37,690 nucleotides of DNA from Candidatus Berkelbacteria bacterium (GCA_026397235.1 JAPLVG010000017.1:1-37690); one strand, 5' to 3'. Positions 15,599-24,594 are shown, numbered from the stretch's first letter. The notes: generated by a model not told the origin, from the sequence alone. Made by a program: numbers and translations.

Positions 15599-16516
15599 AT
15601 GAAGTGGAAGGAAATTTTATTAAAAGCTCTCGATTATATTAAAAAATACCGTGCTCTTTGGTATTTGGGAATTTTGGCTGCGTTAACCGAAGGCGCTAGC
15701 GGCGGGAATTTTTATGGTTTTAACAATGGCAGCGGAGGTAATAATTCGACTGAAATTCAATCATCGCTAAATAAAGTTGTTGATTGGATTTCCGGTAATC
15801 GCCTAGAAGTAGGCGTTCTACTTGTTGCCTTCATTCTCATCTCATGGATAATTCTTTACATCTCCTATTCAGCGCGAGCAGGATTGATTTATTCAATTGA
15901 TCAAACGGAATTAGGTGAAAAAAAACCGGAATTTCACCAGGCGTTTCATAGCGGGCAAAAATATTTTTGGCGCTTTTTGGGTTTAACATTGCTTATCGCC
16001 TTGATGGTGTTTGCTGTTGCTTTCGTTTTAGTTGGTTTAATCGCAATTTGCATTGTTTTGGCGGTCTCGGTTAGTATTTGGTTTTTAATTGTTTTGATTC
16101 CTCTTGGACTGTTGCTAATTTTGGGAATCATTTTACTTTCCGTTTACCTGAATTGGATTTTGTTGCTGGGGTACAGAGAAATTGTAATTAAAAATAGGAA
16201 AATTATTGTAGCAATTAAGCAGGCTAGGGAGTTGGTTCATCACCATTTTTCAGATATTATTCTCGCCTGGCTGATACAGGCTGCAATTGGTATCGCTGCC
16301 GGTATTGCAACTGCTGTTGTATTATTGGTTGTCGGCGGCGCATTGTTTGTAATTGGCGCTGGAATTTATTTTGCCGGCGGATTAACCGCAGTGATTATTC
16401 ACGGCTCAATAGCGTCGGCAGCATTTATTGCGCTAACTTTACTACTTGCCGGCATTATCAACGCCTATATTTCGATATATTGGACGCTGATTTATAGGAA
16501 ATTAATAATGCAGTAA
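15599..16516 (+). CDS. Polytopic membrane protein, function unknown
   Basis: The ATG at 15599 is preferred over an upstream in-frame start because AAAGGA precedes it at the right distance. The 305-residue product has an N-terminal KYRALWYLGILAAL hydrophobic segment, a Gly/Ser/Asn-rich loop at about 38-55, and five or six further membrane spans. The layout resembles bacterial families of unknown function with a glycerophosphodiester-phosphodiesterase-like membrane domain, which are often seen in CPR genomes. A soluble charged loop around 205-220 (VIKNRKIIVAIKQARELVHH) faces one side. A repeat of the ACACAG family starts at its stop codon. Confidence 0.7.
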   Translation: MKWKEILLKALDYIKKYRALWYLGILAALTEGASGGNFYGFNNGSGGNNSTEIQSSLNKVVDWISGNRLEVGVLLVAFILISWIILYISYSARAGLIYSIDQTELGEKKPEFHQAFHSGQKYFWRFLGLTLLIALMVFAVAFVLVGLIAICIVLAVSVSIWFLIVLIPLGLLLILGIILLSVYLNWILLLGYREIVIKNRKIIVAIKQARELVHHHFSDIILAWLIQAAIGIAAGIATAVVLLVVGGALFVIGAGIYFAGGLTAVIIHGSIASAAFIALTLLLAGIINAYISIYWTLIYRKLIMQ

Positions 16517-16602
16517 GCACACGGACAACTACACAGAAGAAACACTGAAAAAACAATTCCGTGTCAACTCCATGTGGTTGTCAGTGTAGTTTCTTCAATA
16601 TA
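16512..16602. repeat. ACACAG-family repeat and imperfect palindrome after the membrane protein gene
   Basis: The first 25 bases, 16512-16536, match 33342-33366 with one difference and begin at the stop codon. GAAGAAACACTG near 16537-16550 is nearly complementary to CAGTGTAGTTTCTTC near 16580-16596, so the whole stretch can form a long imperfect hairpin just before the PilB-like gene. Confidence 0.7.
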
Positions 16603-16620
16603 AATTTTCCCCGGAGGGAC

Positions 16621-18270
16621 ATGGTTGATCTTGATCAAAAACTATTTAATTTACGCCGGCAGGACGAAGAGGAATTAACTCAGTCGCTAGCGGCAAAACT
16701 TGGGTTGCCATACATCGACTTGGTCGGCTATCCTTTTGCTTCCGAGCTTTACTTGTTATTTCCAGCAGAAATAATGACCGAGTTTGGCTTTGTACCATAT
16801 TTGAAAATTGGCAAGGAAATTAAAATCGCAATTTCGGGCGCCGCTGATGACAAATTAAAAAATTACCTAGATGAATATGCCAATACCAATAATGCAAAAT
16901 TTGTTTTTTCTATAGTTTCAAGAACCGGTTTGCTTTACGCTATCGACTATTTTCAGAAACAGCAATCAGAGCAAGAAAAAAAGGCTCTGGATATTTCTCA
17001 GCACCAAGAAGATATTATAGATAAGGTTAAAACTGTTGCAGATATTGCCCAAGCGGCAAAAAAAGTTACAACCACTGATTTGCTTGATTTAATTTTAGTT
17101 TCAGCCGCCAAAATGAATGCCTCAGATGTTCATGTTGAGCCTGGAGCTGAAGACTTTTTAATTCGGTACCGCGTTGATGGGGTTTTGCAGGATATTTTAC
17201 GAATGAATACCTCAGCCTACAAATTTCTACTTTCAAGAATAAAGTTTTTGGCCAAACTTAAAATGGATGTTGTAGTTGAACCGCAAGATGGGCGCTTTTC
17301 AATCAAGCGCGGTGATGATGAAATTGATTTGCGTGTTTCGACTCTGCCGTCGGCATATGGAGAAAGCATTGTTTTGCGATTGTTGGGACAGGAGATGTCG
17401 ATTAAAAAACTGGTTGACCTCGGTTTCCGACCCGACGCACTGAAAATTATTGAGGGTGCAATTACCAGGCCGCATGGAATGATACTGAATACCGGTCCAA
17501 CCGGTTCAGGAAAGTCGACAACTCTTTATGCCATGATTATGGAATTAAAAAAACCTGGAATAAAAATCATTTCACTGGAGGATCCGATCGAATACCGAAT
17601 CTCCGGTGTTGAGCAGAGCCAGGTGGATCCGGAGGCCGGCTACACTTTTGCTGATGGCCTGCGGGCTGCTCTGCGCCAAGATCCGGATATTTTAATGGTA
17701 GGTGAGATACGCGACAAGGAAACGGCGGAAATTGGCGTCCAGGCGGCACTGACTGGTCATCTATTACTTTCAACTCTTCACTCAAATACTGCCGCCGCCG
17801 CGCTACCGCGGCTTTTGGAAATCGGCGTTCGGCCGTTTCTACTGGCTGGTTCCATCAATCTGATTATGGGTCAGCGGTTGGTGCGGAAAGTTTGCCAAAA
17901 ATGTGCCGAGGATTTTACACCAACCGAATTGGTGTGGGATGAAATTAAAAATATACTTTTGCTAATTAAAGATCGCATTGAACCACAAATTGCTGCGATA
18001 TTGGATTTGCCGATCAATCAAATTAAATTAAAACGCGGTATTGGCTGCCCGGCTTGTAATAAGTCCGGCTACTTGGGTCGTCAAGTTATTGCCGAAGTTT
18101 TAATCCCGTCAGCGACAATGGAAGCGTTGGTCGCTAGGGAAGCAACTATCGCCGAATTTACAAAAACCGCCCTGTCCGAAGGCATGATTACCATGGAACA
18201 AGACGGTTTGATACAAGTTCTAAAAGGGGTAACCACTACTACGGAAGTTTGGCGGGTAACAAAAGATTAA
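16621..18270 (+). CDS. Type IV pilus assembly / type II secretion ATPase (PilB/GspE family)
   Basis: The ATG at 16621 is chosen because CGGAGGGAC lies directly before it; the frame is open further upstream. The 549-residue protein has an N-terminal MshEN-type domain and the secretion ATPase core. Walker A TGPTGSGKST is at 291-300, the Walker B region with MVGEIRD near 359-365, the histidine-containing HLLLSTLHSN block, and two CxxC pairs (C425/C428 and C476/C479) that bind zinc in PilB/GspE. It powers pilus extension or pseudopilus assembly at the inner membrane. The usual neighbours PilT, PilC and pilins are absent here, so this is an isolated copy or part of a split pilus system. Confidence 0.92.
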   Translation: MVDLDQKLFNLRRQDEEELTQSLAAKLGLPYIDLVGYPFASELYLLFPAEIMTEFGFVPYLKIGKEIKIAISGAADDKLKNYLDEYANTNNAKFVFSIVSRTGLLYAIDYFQKQQSEQEKKALDISQHQEDIIDKVKTVADIAQAAKKVTTTDLLDLILVSAAKMNASDVHVEPGAEDFLIRYRVDGVLQDILRMNTSAYKFLLSRIKFLAKLKMDVVVEPQDGRFSIKRGDDEIDLRVSTLPSAYGESIVLRLLGQEMSIKKLVDLGFRPDALKIIEGAITRPHGMILNTGPTGSGKSTTLYAMIMELKKPGIKIISLEDPIEYRISGVEQSQVDPEAGYTFADGLRAALRQDPDILMVGEIRDKETAEIGVQAALTGHLLLSTLHSNTAAAALPRLLEIGVRPFLLAGSINLIMGQRLVRKVCQKCAEDFTPTELVWDEIKNILLLIKDRIEPQIAAILDLPINQIKLKRGIGCPACNKSGYLGRQVIAEVLIPSATMEALVAREATIAEFTKTALSEGMITMEQDGLIQVLKGVTTTTEVWRVTKD

Positions 18271-18293
18271 GAATGCTGGATTGTTTTTCGTTT

Positions 18294-18348
18294 AATTTAT
18301 GGCACACAACTCCATAAATTTGACATAATTTATGGAGTGTGATATCAT
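18294..18348 (+). promoter_or_regulatory. Promoter with triple AATTTATGG/CCATAAATT palindrome
   Basis: TTGACA (18320-18325) and TATCAT (18343-18348) are 17 bases apart, and the ATG at 18355 is at the expected transcription start, so the message is probably leaderless. AATTTATGG at 18294-18302, CCATAAATT at 18312-18320 and AATTTATGGAG at 18327-18337 form overlapping inverted repeats across the -35 and spacer. This layout suits tight repression, possibly autoregulation. Confidence 0.75.
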
Positions 18349-18354
18349 TGGTCT

Positions 18355-19479
18355 ATGATAAAAAGATATTACGACAACCTTGGCAAATATTTAAAACAGG
18401 GCAAGGCGCTGATTATTTTGGGTCCTCGCCGTGTAGGCAAAACTACACTTTTACAAAATTATTTAAGTAAAACCAAACAAAAATACAAACTTGATTCCGG
18501 TGACAATATTCGCACTCAACAGATTCTTGGTTCAGAGGATTTTAAACAAATTTTAGAATATGTCGAGGGCTATGAACTTTTAGCCATTGATGAGGCGCAG
18601 CGGATTCCTGGCATTGGACAGGGATTAAAAATTCTTGTTGATCAACTGCCAAAACTTCGAATTATCGCCACGGGGTCGTCATCTTTTGATTTGGCAAATC
18701 AAGTTGGTGAACCTTTAACCGGTCGTAAAACCAGTCTGAAACTTTTCCCGGTTGCCGAGATTGAACTGGCAACTTTAAAGAACCAGTTTAAATTAAAAGA
18801 GGAATTAAGCGAACTGCTGATTTTTGGCAGTTATCCGGAAGTTTTGCTAGCTAAAAATAAACAAGAAAAGATTTCTATTTTAGAAGAAACAACCAACTCT
18901 TATCTTTTTAAGGACATTTTGGCCTTTGATAAAATTAAAAACCCTAAAATGCTGTTTGATTTTTTGAAACTTTTGGCCTTTCAAATTGGCAAAGAGGTTT
19001 CTTTAAATGAACTTTCAAATCAATTATCAATTGATGTAAAAACCGTTGCTCGCTATTTGGATTTATTGGAAAAATCGTTTGTAATATTTCGCCTTAACGG
19101 CTATAGTGGCAATCTTCGGTCTGAGGTGACAAGCAAAAGCAAGTATTTTTTTCTTGATAATGGTATTCGAAACGCGGTAATATCACAGTTTAACTCACTG
19201 GATAATAGAAATGATATTGGACAATTGTGGGAAAATTTTATTATTTCTGAACGATTGAAAAAACGAACTTATTCGGACATTTATGGTAATTGCTATTTTT
19301 GGCGAACTTATGGTGGGCAAGAGATTGATTTGGTTGAAGAGCGCGACGGTCGGCTTTTTGGCTATGAATGCAAGTGGTCACCATTAAAAAAAGTTTTACC
19401 GCCAAATGATTGGGCCGGCTATAAAAATGCGACGTTTAAAGTAATTGACAGAGAAAACTATTTAGATTTTATTATTTGA
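18355..19479 (+). CDS. AAA ATPase with DUF4143 domain
   Basis: The 374-residue protein has P-loop GPRRVGKT at 23-30, Walker B LLAIDEAQ, the sensor-like ATGSSSF, and the C-terminal DUF4143 part. That part has SYLFKDIL, a winged-helix-like LSNQLSIDVKTVARYLDLLE and a restriction-endonuclease-like end (GGQEIDLVEERDGRLFGYECK, containing the E-x-D...ExK pattern). This family is abundant in bacteria and archaea, with scattered distribution and no settled function. The nuclease-like C-terminus suggests DNA-related or defence/mobile roles. Expression is from the leaderless promoter described separately. It is monocistronic. Confidence 0.85.
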   Translation: MIKRYYDNLGKYLKQGKALIILGPRRVGKTTLLQNYLSKTKQKYKLDSGDNIRTQQILGSEDFKQILEYVEGYELLAIDEAQRIPGIGQGLKILVDQLPKLRIIATGSSSFDLANQVGEPLTGRKTSLKLFPVAEIELATLKNQFKLKEELSELLIFGSYPEVLLAKNKQEKISILEETTNSYLFKDILAFDKIKNPKMLFDFLKLLAFQIGKEVSLNELSNQLSIDVKTVARYLDLLEKSFVIFRLNGYSGNLRSEVTSKSKYFFLDNGIRNAVISQFNSLDNRNDIGQLWENFIISERLKKRTYSDIYGNCYFWRTYGGQEIDLVEERDGRLFGYECKWSPLKKVLPPNDWAGYKNATFKVIDRENYLDFII

Positions 19480-19493
19480 TAAGACCTTTTGAA

Positions 19494-19537
19494 ATAGATT
19501 GCTGCGAGCCGAAGAACATCGGCTCGCGCAATGACAA
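19494..19537. repeat. Palindromic GCAATGAC-type dispersed repeat
   Basis: GCGAGCCGA (19504-19512) and TCGGCTCGC (19519-19527) form a perfect 9-bp stem, and ATTGC/GCAAT arms lie outside. The layout is that of the widespread intergenic CGTCATTGCGAG...GCAATCT repeats. It may also act as a transcript-stabilising or terminating hairpin after the ATPase gene. Confidence 0.65.
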
Positions 19538-19549
19538 AAGGGGAAAACC

Positions 19550-19586
19550 AAAAAACCGCCCTGCCGGAATTTTAACGGACAGGGCG
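19550..19586 (-). terminator. Terminator of the pilin cluster
   Basis: CGCCCTG at 19557-19563 pairs with CAGGGCG at 19580-19586 (inner CCG/CGG). On the minus strand the stem is followed by a GGTTTTTTGG U-tract. Confidence 0.85.
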
Positions 19587-19628
19587 TTTATAATTTGGGT
19601 AAAATTCTAAATAATACAAACAGCAGTA

Positions 19629-19967
19629 TTATGACGTTGCAGTGCCAGCGAAGTTTGAAACTGTTGTCGCAAGAAAATAAGCTAAAGTGATGATAATGAT
19701 ACCAATGATAGCATTAATTATGCCTTGCTGGCCCTTTTTTGCAGAATCGGGATTTCCTCCAGCGGTAATGTAAAGAATGCCAGAATAAATAAGATACAAA
19801 ACTGCCAAAATACCAGCAACAAGCGATGCCCAAGTAATTATTTTATCAGCGATATTTGTTAGCCCAGTCGTACCGGATCCGCCAGGCGCGTCAGAAGTAT
19901 TTAGAAAAGTCCAAGTGAACGCATGTGCTTTTGGCACCAACCAATTCATAATCGTCGAAATCATCAT
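19629..19967 (-). CDS. Small VirB2/TrbC-like pilin
   Basis: The 112-residue protein has an N-terminal targeting segment ending in KAHAF, a likely signal peptidase site. Two hydrophobic helices follow (about 45-67 and 85-104), separated by a short polar loop TAGGNPDSAKKGQQG. This two-helix hairpin with a Gly-x-Pro/Lys-rich loop is the layout of VirB2/TrbC pilins and of many pilin-like proteins in CPR genomes. AAGGAGG lies immediately before the first two ATGs; the second ATG (19964) is about equally likely. It is the last gene of a minus-strand cluster and ends at a strong terminator. The product is a plausible main subunit of a surface filament or channel. Confidence 0.75.
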   Translation of the reverse strand: MMISTIMNWLVPKAHAFTWTFLNTSDAPGGSGTTGLTNIADKIITWASLVAGILAVLYLIYSGILYITAGGNPDSAKKGQQGIINAIIGIIIITLAYFLATTVSNFAGTATS

Positions 19968-20059
19968 CCTCCTTAAATTTGTAATTATTAATTGCTACTT
20001 ATCTAATGTTATTACAGGCAAATTTGGTTGTCAAGTTTTTTGCCGAAATGATTACGATT

Positions 20060-22405
20060 TTATTTCAAAGCTTGACCAAAGATGTTAATTAAAATATTGG
20101 CGGAAAGTATAAAAGCCAGCCCGATAACTGCCCAGATGATAGTTTTTTTGGCACCCTCGGCTTTGCTGTCATCGCCATAGGATGTCAGATAAAGAAAACT
20201 GGCGTAGAGAATGTAAAAAACAGCAACTACCTCGGCGTAATAAACTGCCAACTGGATTATACGCCAAATTATTCCGCTGTCATGACCGATTATATCCATC
20301 ATGCTGGCGTTTGGACCGCCCAGCTGAGTCGGCAAAATGGTGCCCGGATTTGACGGGTCCGGCAAAATGGTGCCAATAATTTTTTGAACTTCGGAAATTG
20401 TGGTTCTAATCAGTACGACACATAATGTGGCGCCGACAATGCCATAAATTGCAAACAATACGCCTTTTTTACCGACTTCAGCACCTTTGGGATCGCCAGC
20501 CGAGGTAATATATTTCATACCGGCGATGATAATAGCAATAACAGCCAAAAATCCAAGAATATAAAGTGAAAACGGCCCGATTAGTTTTAATAGTTTATCA
20601 ATGGTGTCAATGCTGGATTTTTGAAAATTTGCTGCCCAGTCAGCGGTAATACTGCCACCACCGTCCGAGCCTCCGCTTGTATTGTTGTCGCCCATATTTT
20701 CAACAACAGTGATATTTGAGCTCACAACTTTAGTGGCGCCTGGGTAGTCGGGATAAACATTTGGGCTGGTTGGCGCGCCGAATGCTTTTGCCATCACCAC
20801 ATATGTTCCAACAGCTGATTCGGAAGCGTCCCAGGTGACAACTTTATCTTTGAATGAATCTTGAGCAAACGGACCGAATTTTTCTTTTTCATCACAGCCG
20901 GTGGAATCATTACCGGTGATTGTTGTTTGTGTGCCTTTGCAGATATACCAGGCAATTTTTTCAACAGGAGGTGTTCCTTTTAGGTTCGAAGCCGAAATTT
21001 TAATTTGCACCTGTTTGGATGCATCGGCTTTGCTTTTATCAACTGACTGCGGGACGATTAATTTAATTGGTATAACACCTCCTCCAGTAGTAGTATCACT
21101 GCCAGTTCCAGGAAGAACAACGACGTTTTTTGATACTGAGACTAAGGAATTATGATTGCTGTCAAAGGCTTTCAATGCTAAAATGCGTCCGCTGCTGCTG
21201 CTTGGCACTCCGGTACCGAGATTCTGGCCAGTGTTTTGATCCCAGGTAAACGATCCGGAATAAACAAAATTGGCCGGTGTCGAGTTCCAAACACAGCCTG
21301 GGCTATTTGTTGTATCCGGAGAATTAGAATCGCCACGGAAGCTGATTGTGCAGAAAGTTTTTTCATCGATATTTAAGAGAAGCGTTTGCAAAGTCGCACC
21401 GTTTGTTGGTAAAACTAATTTGGCCATATCTAAAGAGAAACTCACAGTTTGGCTTTCGTTGTGCTGGATGGTCGCGATACTTGAGAGTGTTAAACCTCCG
21501 GAAGCCGAATTTCCTGGAATTTGCCGTTGATAATTTGCTTTGGCTGAGTTAAGTTTAGGGACGCTAGTTGTGTCTTGGACTGACGATGATTGGGCATTGC
21601 TCAAAGCTGAATTAAAAATTTTCAATGTTAAAGAATTAGCCGCTGGTTGCTGATAGTGAAAATTTGGATCAACTGAAATTTTAAAGGCATTATAGTAATC
21701 TTGGTCTGAGGAGGCGTCAAAAGTCGCCGGCTGGACGTCTGGGTCGCAATCTGTTGGAGCCCCAGTACATTGAGCCAAAATATTAGAATCCTTTGTTATT
21801 AGAGTGTGGCTTGTATCATCGATTATAAAATTGCTCGATGCCAACTTGGCGGCGCTTTCATATTGACTGATCGCAGTATTTATTGTAGCTCTATTCGAAT
21901 CGTTTCCTTGTGCAAAACTCTTGGCCGCAATGAGCAGTTTATATGTTGCACTTGAAGTGTTGGCAATTCTCCCCCAAGTGTACTGATACGGTGGCATTGG
22001 CACGATAGCCATATATTTTGTTTCACTATTTTCTACGTCCAAATTGTGTATATACGGCACCTCATACGCTGGGTGGCTATGAGGGAATGTAGTAATATCA
22101 CCGCTGTCGGTTGGTGCTCCTAGGGCATTATCAACAGCAGTCTGATCTATTATTTCCAAGAATTTAAAGCTGGTGCCAAATGCGGGAATATTGACAATTT
22201 GGTATTTTATAGATGGGTCAATCGCATCCGCGCTGTAACTGAAATTAAATTGTTGGTCCTGGCCATTGCCAACAAAAACATTTGTTGTATCGGCGGAAAT
22301 AAAAAACTCTTTATAGACCACCAGGCTGGTGATAAATAGAACTACTAATCCAAATAAGACAATTAGTAAATTTCCAAGCCACCTTTTTGAAAAGATTTTT
22401 TTCAT
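20060..22405 (-). CDS. Large surface protein with two C-terminal pilin-like segments
   Basis: The ATG at 22405 overlaps the stop of the preceding gene as TAATG and has GGGGAA upstream. The 781-residue protein has an N-terminal membrane anchor (about 10-32), then about 570 residues of Ser/Thr/Asn-rich, probably exported, beta-type sequence. Two VirB2/TrbC-like units follow at the C-terminus: one around IIIAGMKYITSAGDPKGAEV, the other around FLYLTSYGDDSKAEGAKK. The two loops align with each other and with the small pilin. The proline-rich link GTILPDPSNPGTILP comes from a short direct DNA repeat (20332-20375). It may be a tip or anchor component of the filament. No known family was recognised for the large domain. 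Confidence 0.7.
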   Translation of the reverse strand: MKKIFSKRWLGNLLIVLFGLVVLFITSLVVYKEFFISADTTNVFVGNGQDQQFNFSYSADAIDPSIKYQIVNIPAFGTSFKFLEIIDQTAVDNALGAPTDSGDITTFPHSHPAYEVPYIHNLDVENSETKYMAIVPMPPYQYTWGRIANTSSATYKLLIAAKSFAQGNDSNRATINTAISQYESAAKLASSNFIIDDTSHTLITKDSNILAQCTGAPTDCDPDVQPATFDASSDQDYYNAFKISVDPNFHYQQPAANSLTLKIFNSALSNAQSSSVQDTTSVPKLNSAKANYQRQIPGNSASGGLTLSSIATIQHNESQTVSFSLDMAKLVLPTNGATLQTLLLNIDEKTFCTISFRGDSNSPDTTNSPGCVWNSTPANFVYSGSFTWDQNTGQNLGTGVPSSSSGRILALKAFDSNHNSLVSVSKNVVVLPGTGSDTTTGGGVIPIKLIVPQSVDKSKADASKQVQIKISASNLKGTPPVEKIAWYICKGTQTTITGNDSTGCDEKEKFGPFAQDSFKDKVVTWDASESAVGTYVVMAKAFGAPTSPNVYPDYPGATKVVSSNITVVENMGDNNTSGGSDGGGSITADWAANFQKSSIDTIDKLLKLIGPFSLYILGFLAVIAIIIAGMKYITSAGDPKGAEVGKKGVLFAIYGIVGATLCVVLIRTTISEVQKIIGTILPDPSNPGTILPTQLGGPNASMMDIIGHDSGIIWRIIQLAVYYAEVVAVFYILYASFLYLTSYGDDSKAEGAKKTIIWAVIGLAFILSANILINIFGQALK

Positions 22406-23127
22406 TAAATTCCCCAAATACTGGTATTTAATCCGGCGATATTACCAATAAGTATCACCAGCATCAAAAGTGCTGCCCCCATTAGCGTACTGACAAGAAT
22501 ATCTTTGGCCTCGTTGATTGAACTGGAATCGCCGCGACTGGTCATATATTTAAAACCGGCATAGACAACCATTAAAATTGAAAGAGCGATTGCTGCTTTC
22601 ATTGCAAAACCATAAAGCCTGTCGACATATTGAATATAATTATAACTGGCGCCGCTTTGAATTGCGTTGTCGTTGGTGCCATTTGGGATACTAACTCCGA
22701 CGCCGGTGCCGGTATCGGCGGCTGGGGTTGCAGTTGTGCCAGTGGCTGTGGTTGCGGCGGTTGGAGTTATGGAATTGGATTTTGCCGATGCGGGGCCGGT
22801 GCCAACGCTATTTGTTGCGGTAACAGTAAATGTGTATTTTGTCCCATTAGTCAGCCCGGCGACGGTGATCGGGCTTACAGTTGTTACACTGGCGGTTTTG
22901 TTGCCTGGAGACGAAGTCGCGATGTATTTGCTAATCGCAACGCCGCCGTTAGTTCCGGCAGTGAATGAAATTGTTGCTTTCGCATCACCGGCGACAGCCG
23001 TGACATTGTTTACTGCCCCGGGTACAGTTGCGGCAAAAACAATCGGTGCAGAAAGAAAAAATCCGATTGTCATGACAATAAAAGCAAGAAAAATCAATTT
23101 CCGAATTTTTCCAAAGTTTATATTCAT
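22405..23127 (-). CDS. Secreted fibronectin type III-pilin fusion protein
   Basis: The 240-residue protein has a signal peptide (about 1-32, ending PIVFA), then one fibronectin type III domain at about 35-122. Fn3 hallmarks are PGAVNNVTAVAGDAKATISF, LTNGTKYTFTVTATNSVG and GPASA. A Thr/Ala-rich linker follows, then a C-terminal two-helix VirB2/TrbC-like unit (AGFKYMTSRGDSSSINEAKD between hydrophobic helices). An Fn3 domain on a pilin suggests an adhesive or carbohydrate-binding subunit exposed on a filament. It is coupled to the large surface protein by TAATG. No clear ribosome site precedes its ATG. Confidence 0.8.
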   Translation of the reverse strand: MNINFGKIRKLIFLAFIVMTIGFFLSAPIVFAATVPGAVNNVTAVAGDAKATISFTAGTNGGVAISKYIATSSPGNKTASVTTVSPITVAGLTNGTKYTFTVTATNSVGTGPASAKSNSITPTAATTATGTTATPAADTGTGVGVSIPNGTNDNAIQSGASYNYIQYVDRLYGFAMKAAIALSILMVVYAGFKYMTSRGDSSSINEAKDILVSTLMGAALLMLVILIGNIAGLNTSIWGI

Positions 23128-23176
23128 TTTTTGCTTTTTTCTGTGTTTATTCTGTGTAATAAATCTGTGTGGTTTA
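23128..23176. repeat. ACACAG-family repeat after the solute-binding protein gene
   Basis: On the minus strand the sequence starting at the stop codon reads as repeated ACACAG units spaced by AT-rich bases. It is related to the copies at 16512, 33342 and 36145, which also begin at stop codons. Confidence 0.55.
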
Positions 23177-24574
23177 CCAAATTGCTTTGCGCAGCAGTTC
23201 GGTCACATTTGCTGCAGCAGTATCAAGTGCGGCTTGGGATGATTGGGTGCGAGAATTAAATCGGTCAATCGCCTGTTTAAATTGACCGTCAATATCTACA
23301 GGATAGCGGCCTTTGTTCCAACTTTGGGCTGTTTTGATTTGGTCTTGTGATGGCGTACCGGCACCACGATTTTTCAAAGCTACATCAGTTTCGGTTTTCT
23401 TTGATGAAATTTCTTTAGTTGCCGAGCGATAGGTTGAGGCTTCATCAGTAGAAAGTGATTGAACAAATTGCCAGGCCAGGGCAGTATTTGGCGATGCTTC
23501 GGGGACGACATAGGAAGTGTAATGGGCATAATCAACAATACTGTTAATATCACCGACTTGCGGCATCAGCGCTTGTTGGAATTGGAAATTGGGATAAACC
23601 TGGCGAAGATAAGTGGCGGTGTCGGAGTAACCAAAGATGATCGCAACTTTGCCTTGGACGAAAGCATCAATATCATTTGGTGCAGATGAATTCCAACTGT
23701 AATTAGCCGCTGCGGGATTTGAATAACTGGTATAAAAATCCAATGAATTTTTGCCCGGATAGACATCGCTGCCGGCAGCGTTTTTAATCGGCAAATTAAA
23801 GGTTGCTTGTGATAAATCATCGGAAAGCATATTGGTTTGATTTTGTAACATTAACAACGATAGAATGTCTTGTGAATATCTAACATTATTGCTTGTTCCG
23901 ATTGCCGCCCCGGCAGTTGTAATTGTCGAGCCGTTTTTGACAGTCAGGTAGGGAACAATTTTGTTAAATTCGTCCCAGGTAATCGGGAATTTGCTTAAGA
24001 TTTGGCTTAGTGTGGTTTGCAGTGTTGGGTTGGAGCTGCCGAGAGTTTTATTGATATTACTCCTGGTAGCATCAAAAATTGTCGGATTGTAATAGACATG
24101 CAGAATATCAATTGTCGGCGTCAGCCCATAAATTTGATTATCAAAAACATTATCTTGCATCACAACATTGGCAAAATAATCTTTGGCAACTATCTTTTTG
24201 CTTGTCAGCATGGTGGCCGGCATTGCCGCCAGCTTATCTTTATGGCGGTAAACCCAGTCGTTTGGCATGGCCCAAACATCCGGACCTTGGCCGGAGAGAA
24301 TGGAATTGAGCGCATTATCTTCGTAACTCGCATCCAATGTTTTTTTATAATATTTGACATCAATCCCCTTGTTTTGATTTTTAAAGTCTTTGATGATTGG
24401 ACTAAAAACATCTTCATCGACAAATCCCCAAATTATCAGCGAGTTTGGTTTAGTTGTTGTGGTAGTTCCGCAACCGGTCAGCGACAGTGCCATTGCGACT
24501 GCTAAGGTTGAGGTGCCAAAGACTTTTAGAAATTTATTCCACTTAGAACTTGCAATTTTTCTTTTACTTAACAT
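23174..24574 (-). CDS. Extracellular solute-binding lipoprotein (ABC transporter family 1)
   Basis: The 466-residue protein has a lipoprotein signal peptide ending LSLTGC, so Cys34 or nearby should be lipidated. It has the family 1 (maltose/oligosaccharide-type) binding-protein pattern: IIWGFVDEDVFSPIIKDF near the N-terminus, LSGQGPDVWAMPNDW, and a hinge region with VAIIFGYSDT. Such proteins deliver sugars to ABC permeases. No permease or ATPase gene lies in the window, and the neighbours downstream are pilin-like genes, so a surface-attachment or sensing role is possible. GATCGGAGGG is the ribosome site. It opens the minus-strand cluster. Confidence 0.85.
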   Translation of the reverse strand: MLSKRKIASSKWNKFLKVFGTSTLAVAMALSLTGCGTTTTTKPNSLIIWGFVDEDVFSPIIKDFKNQNKGIDVKYYKKTLDASYEDNALNSILSGQGPDVWAMPNDWVYRHKDKLAAMPATMLTSKKIVAKDYFANVVMQDNVFDNQIYGLTPTIDILHVYYNPTIFDATRSNINKTLGSSNPTLQTTLSQILSKFPITWDEFNKIVPYLTVKNGSTITTAGAAIGTSNNVRYSQDILSLLMLQNQTNMLSDDLSQATFNLPIKNAAGSDVYPGKNSLDFYTSYSNPAAANYSWNSSAPNDIDAFVQGKVAIIFGYSDTATYLRQVYPNFQFQQALMPQVGDINSIVDYAHYTSYVVPEASPNTALAWQFVQSLSTDEASTYRSATKEISSKKTETDVALKNRGAGTPSQDQIKTAQSWNKGRYPVDIDGQFKQAIDRFNSRTQSSQAALDTAAANVTELLRKAIW

Positions 24575-24594
24575 TTATCCCTCCGATCTACAGT

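Noticed and set aside
22667-23242. Open frame of 191 residues on the plus strand
   Set aside because: It lies antisense to the Fn3-pilin gene, has Val/Ala-rich text typical of a shadow frame, and has no ribosome site.
24017-24505. Open frame of 162 residues on the plus strand
   Set aside because: Antisense to the solute-binding lipoprotein, whose signal peptide and family motifs are clear.
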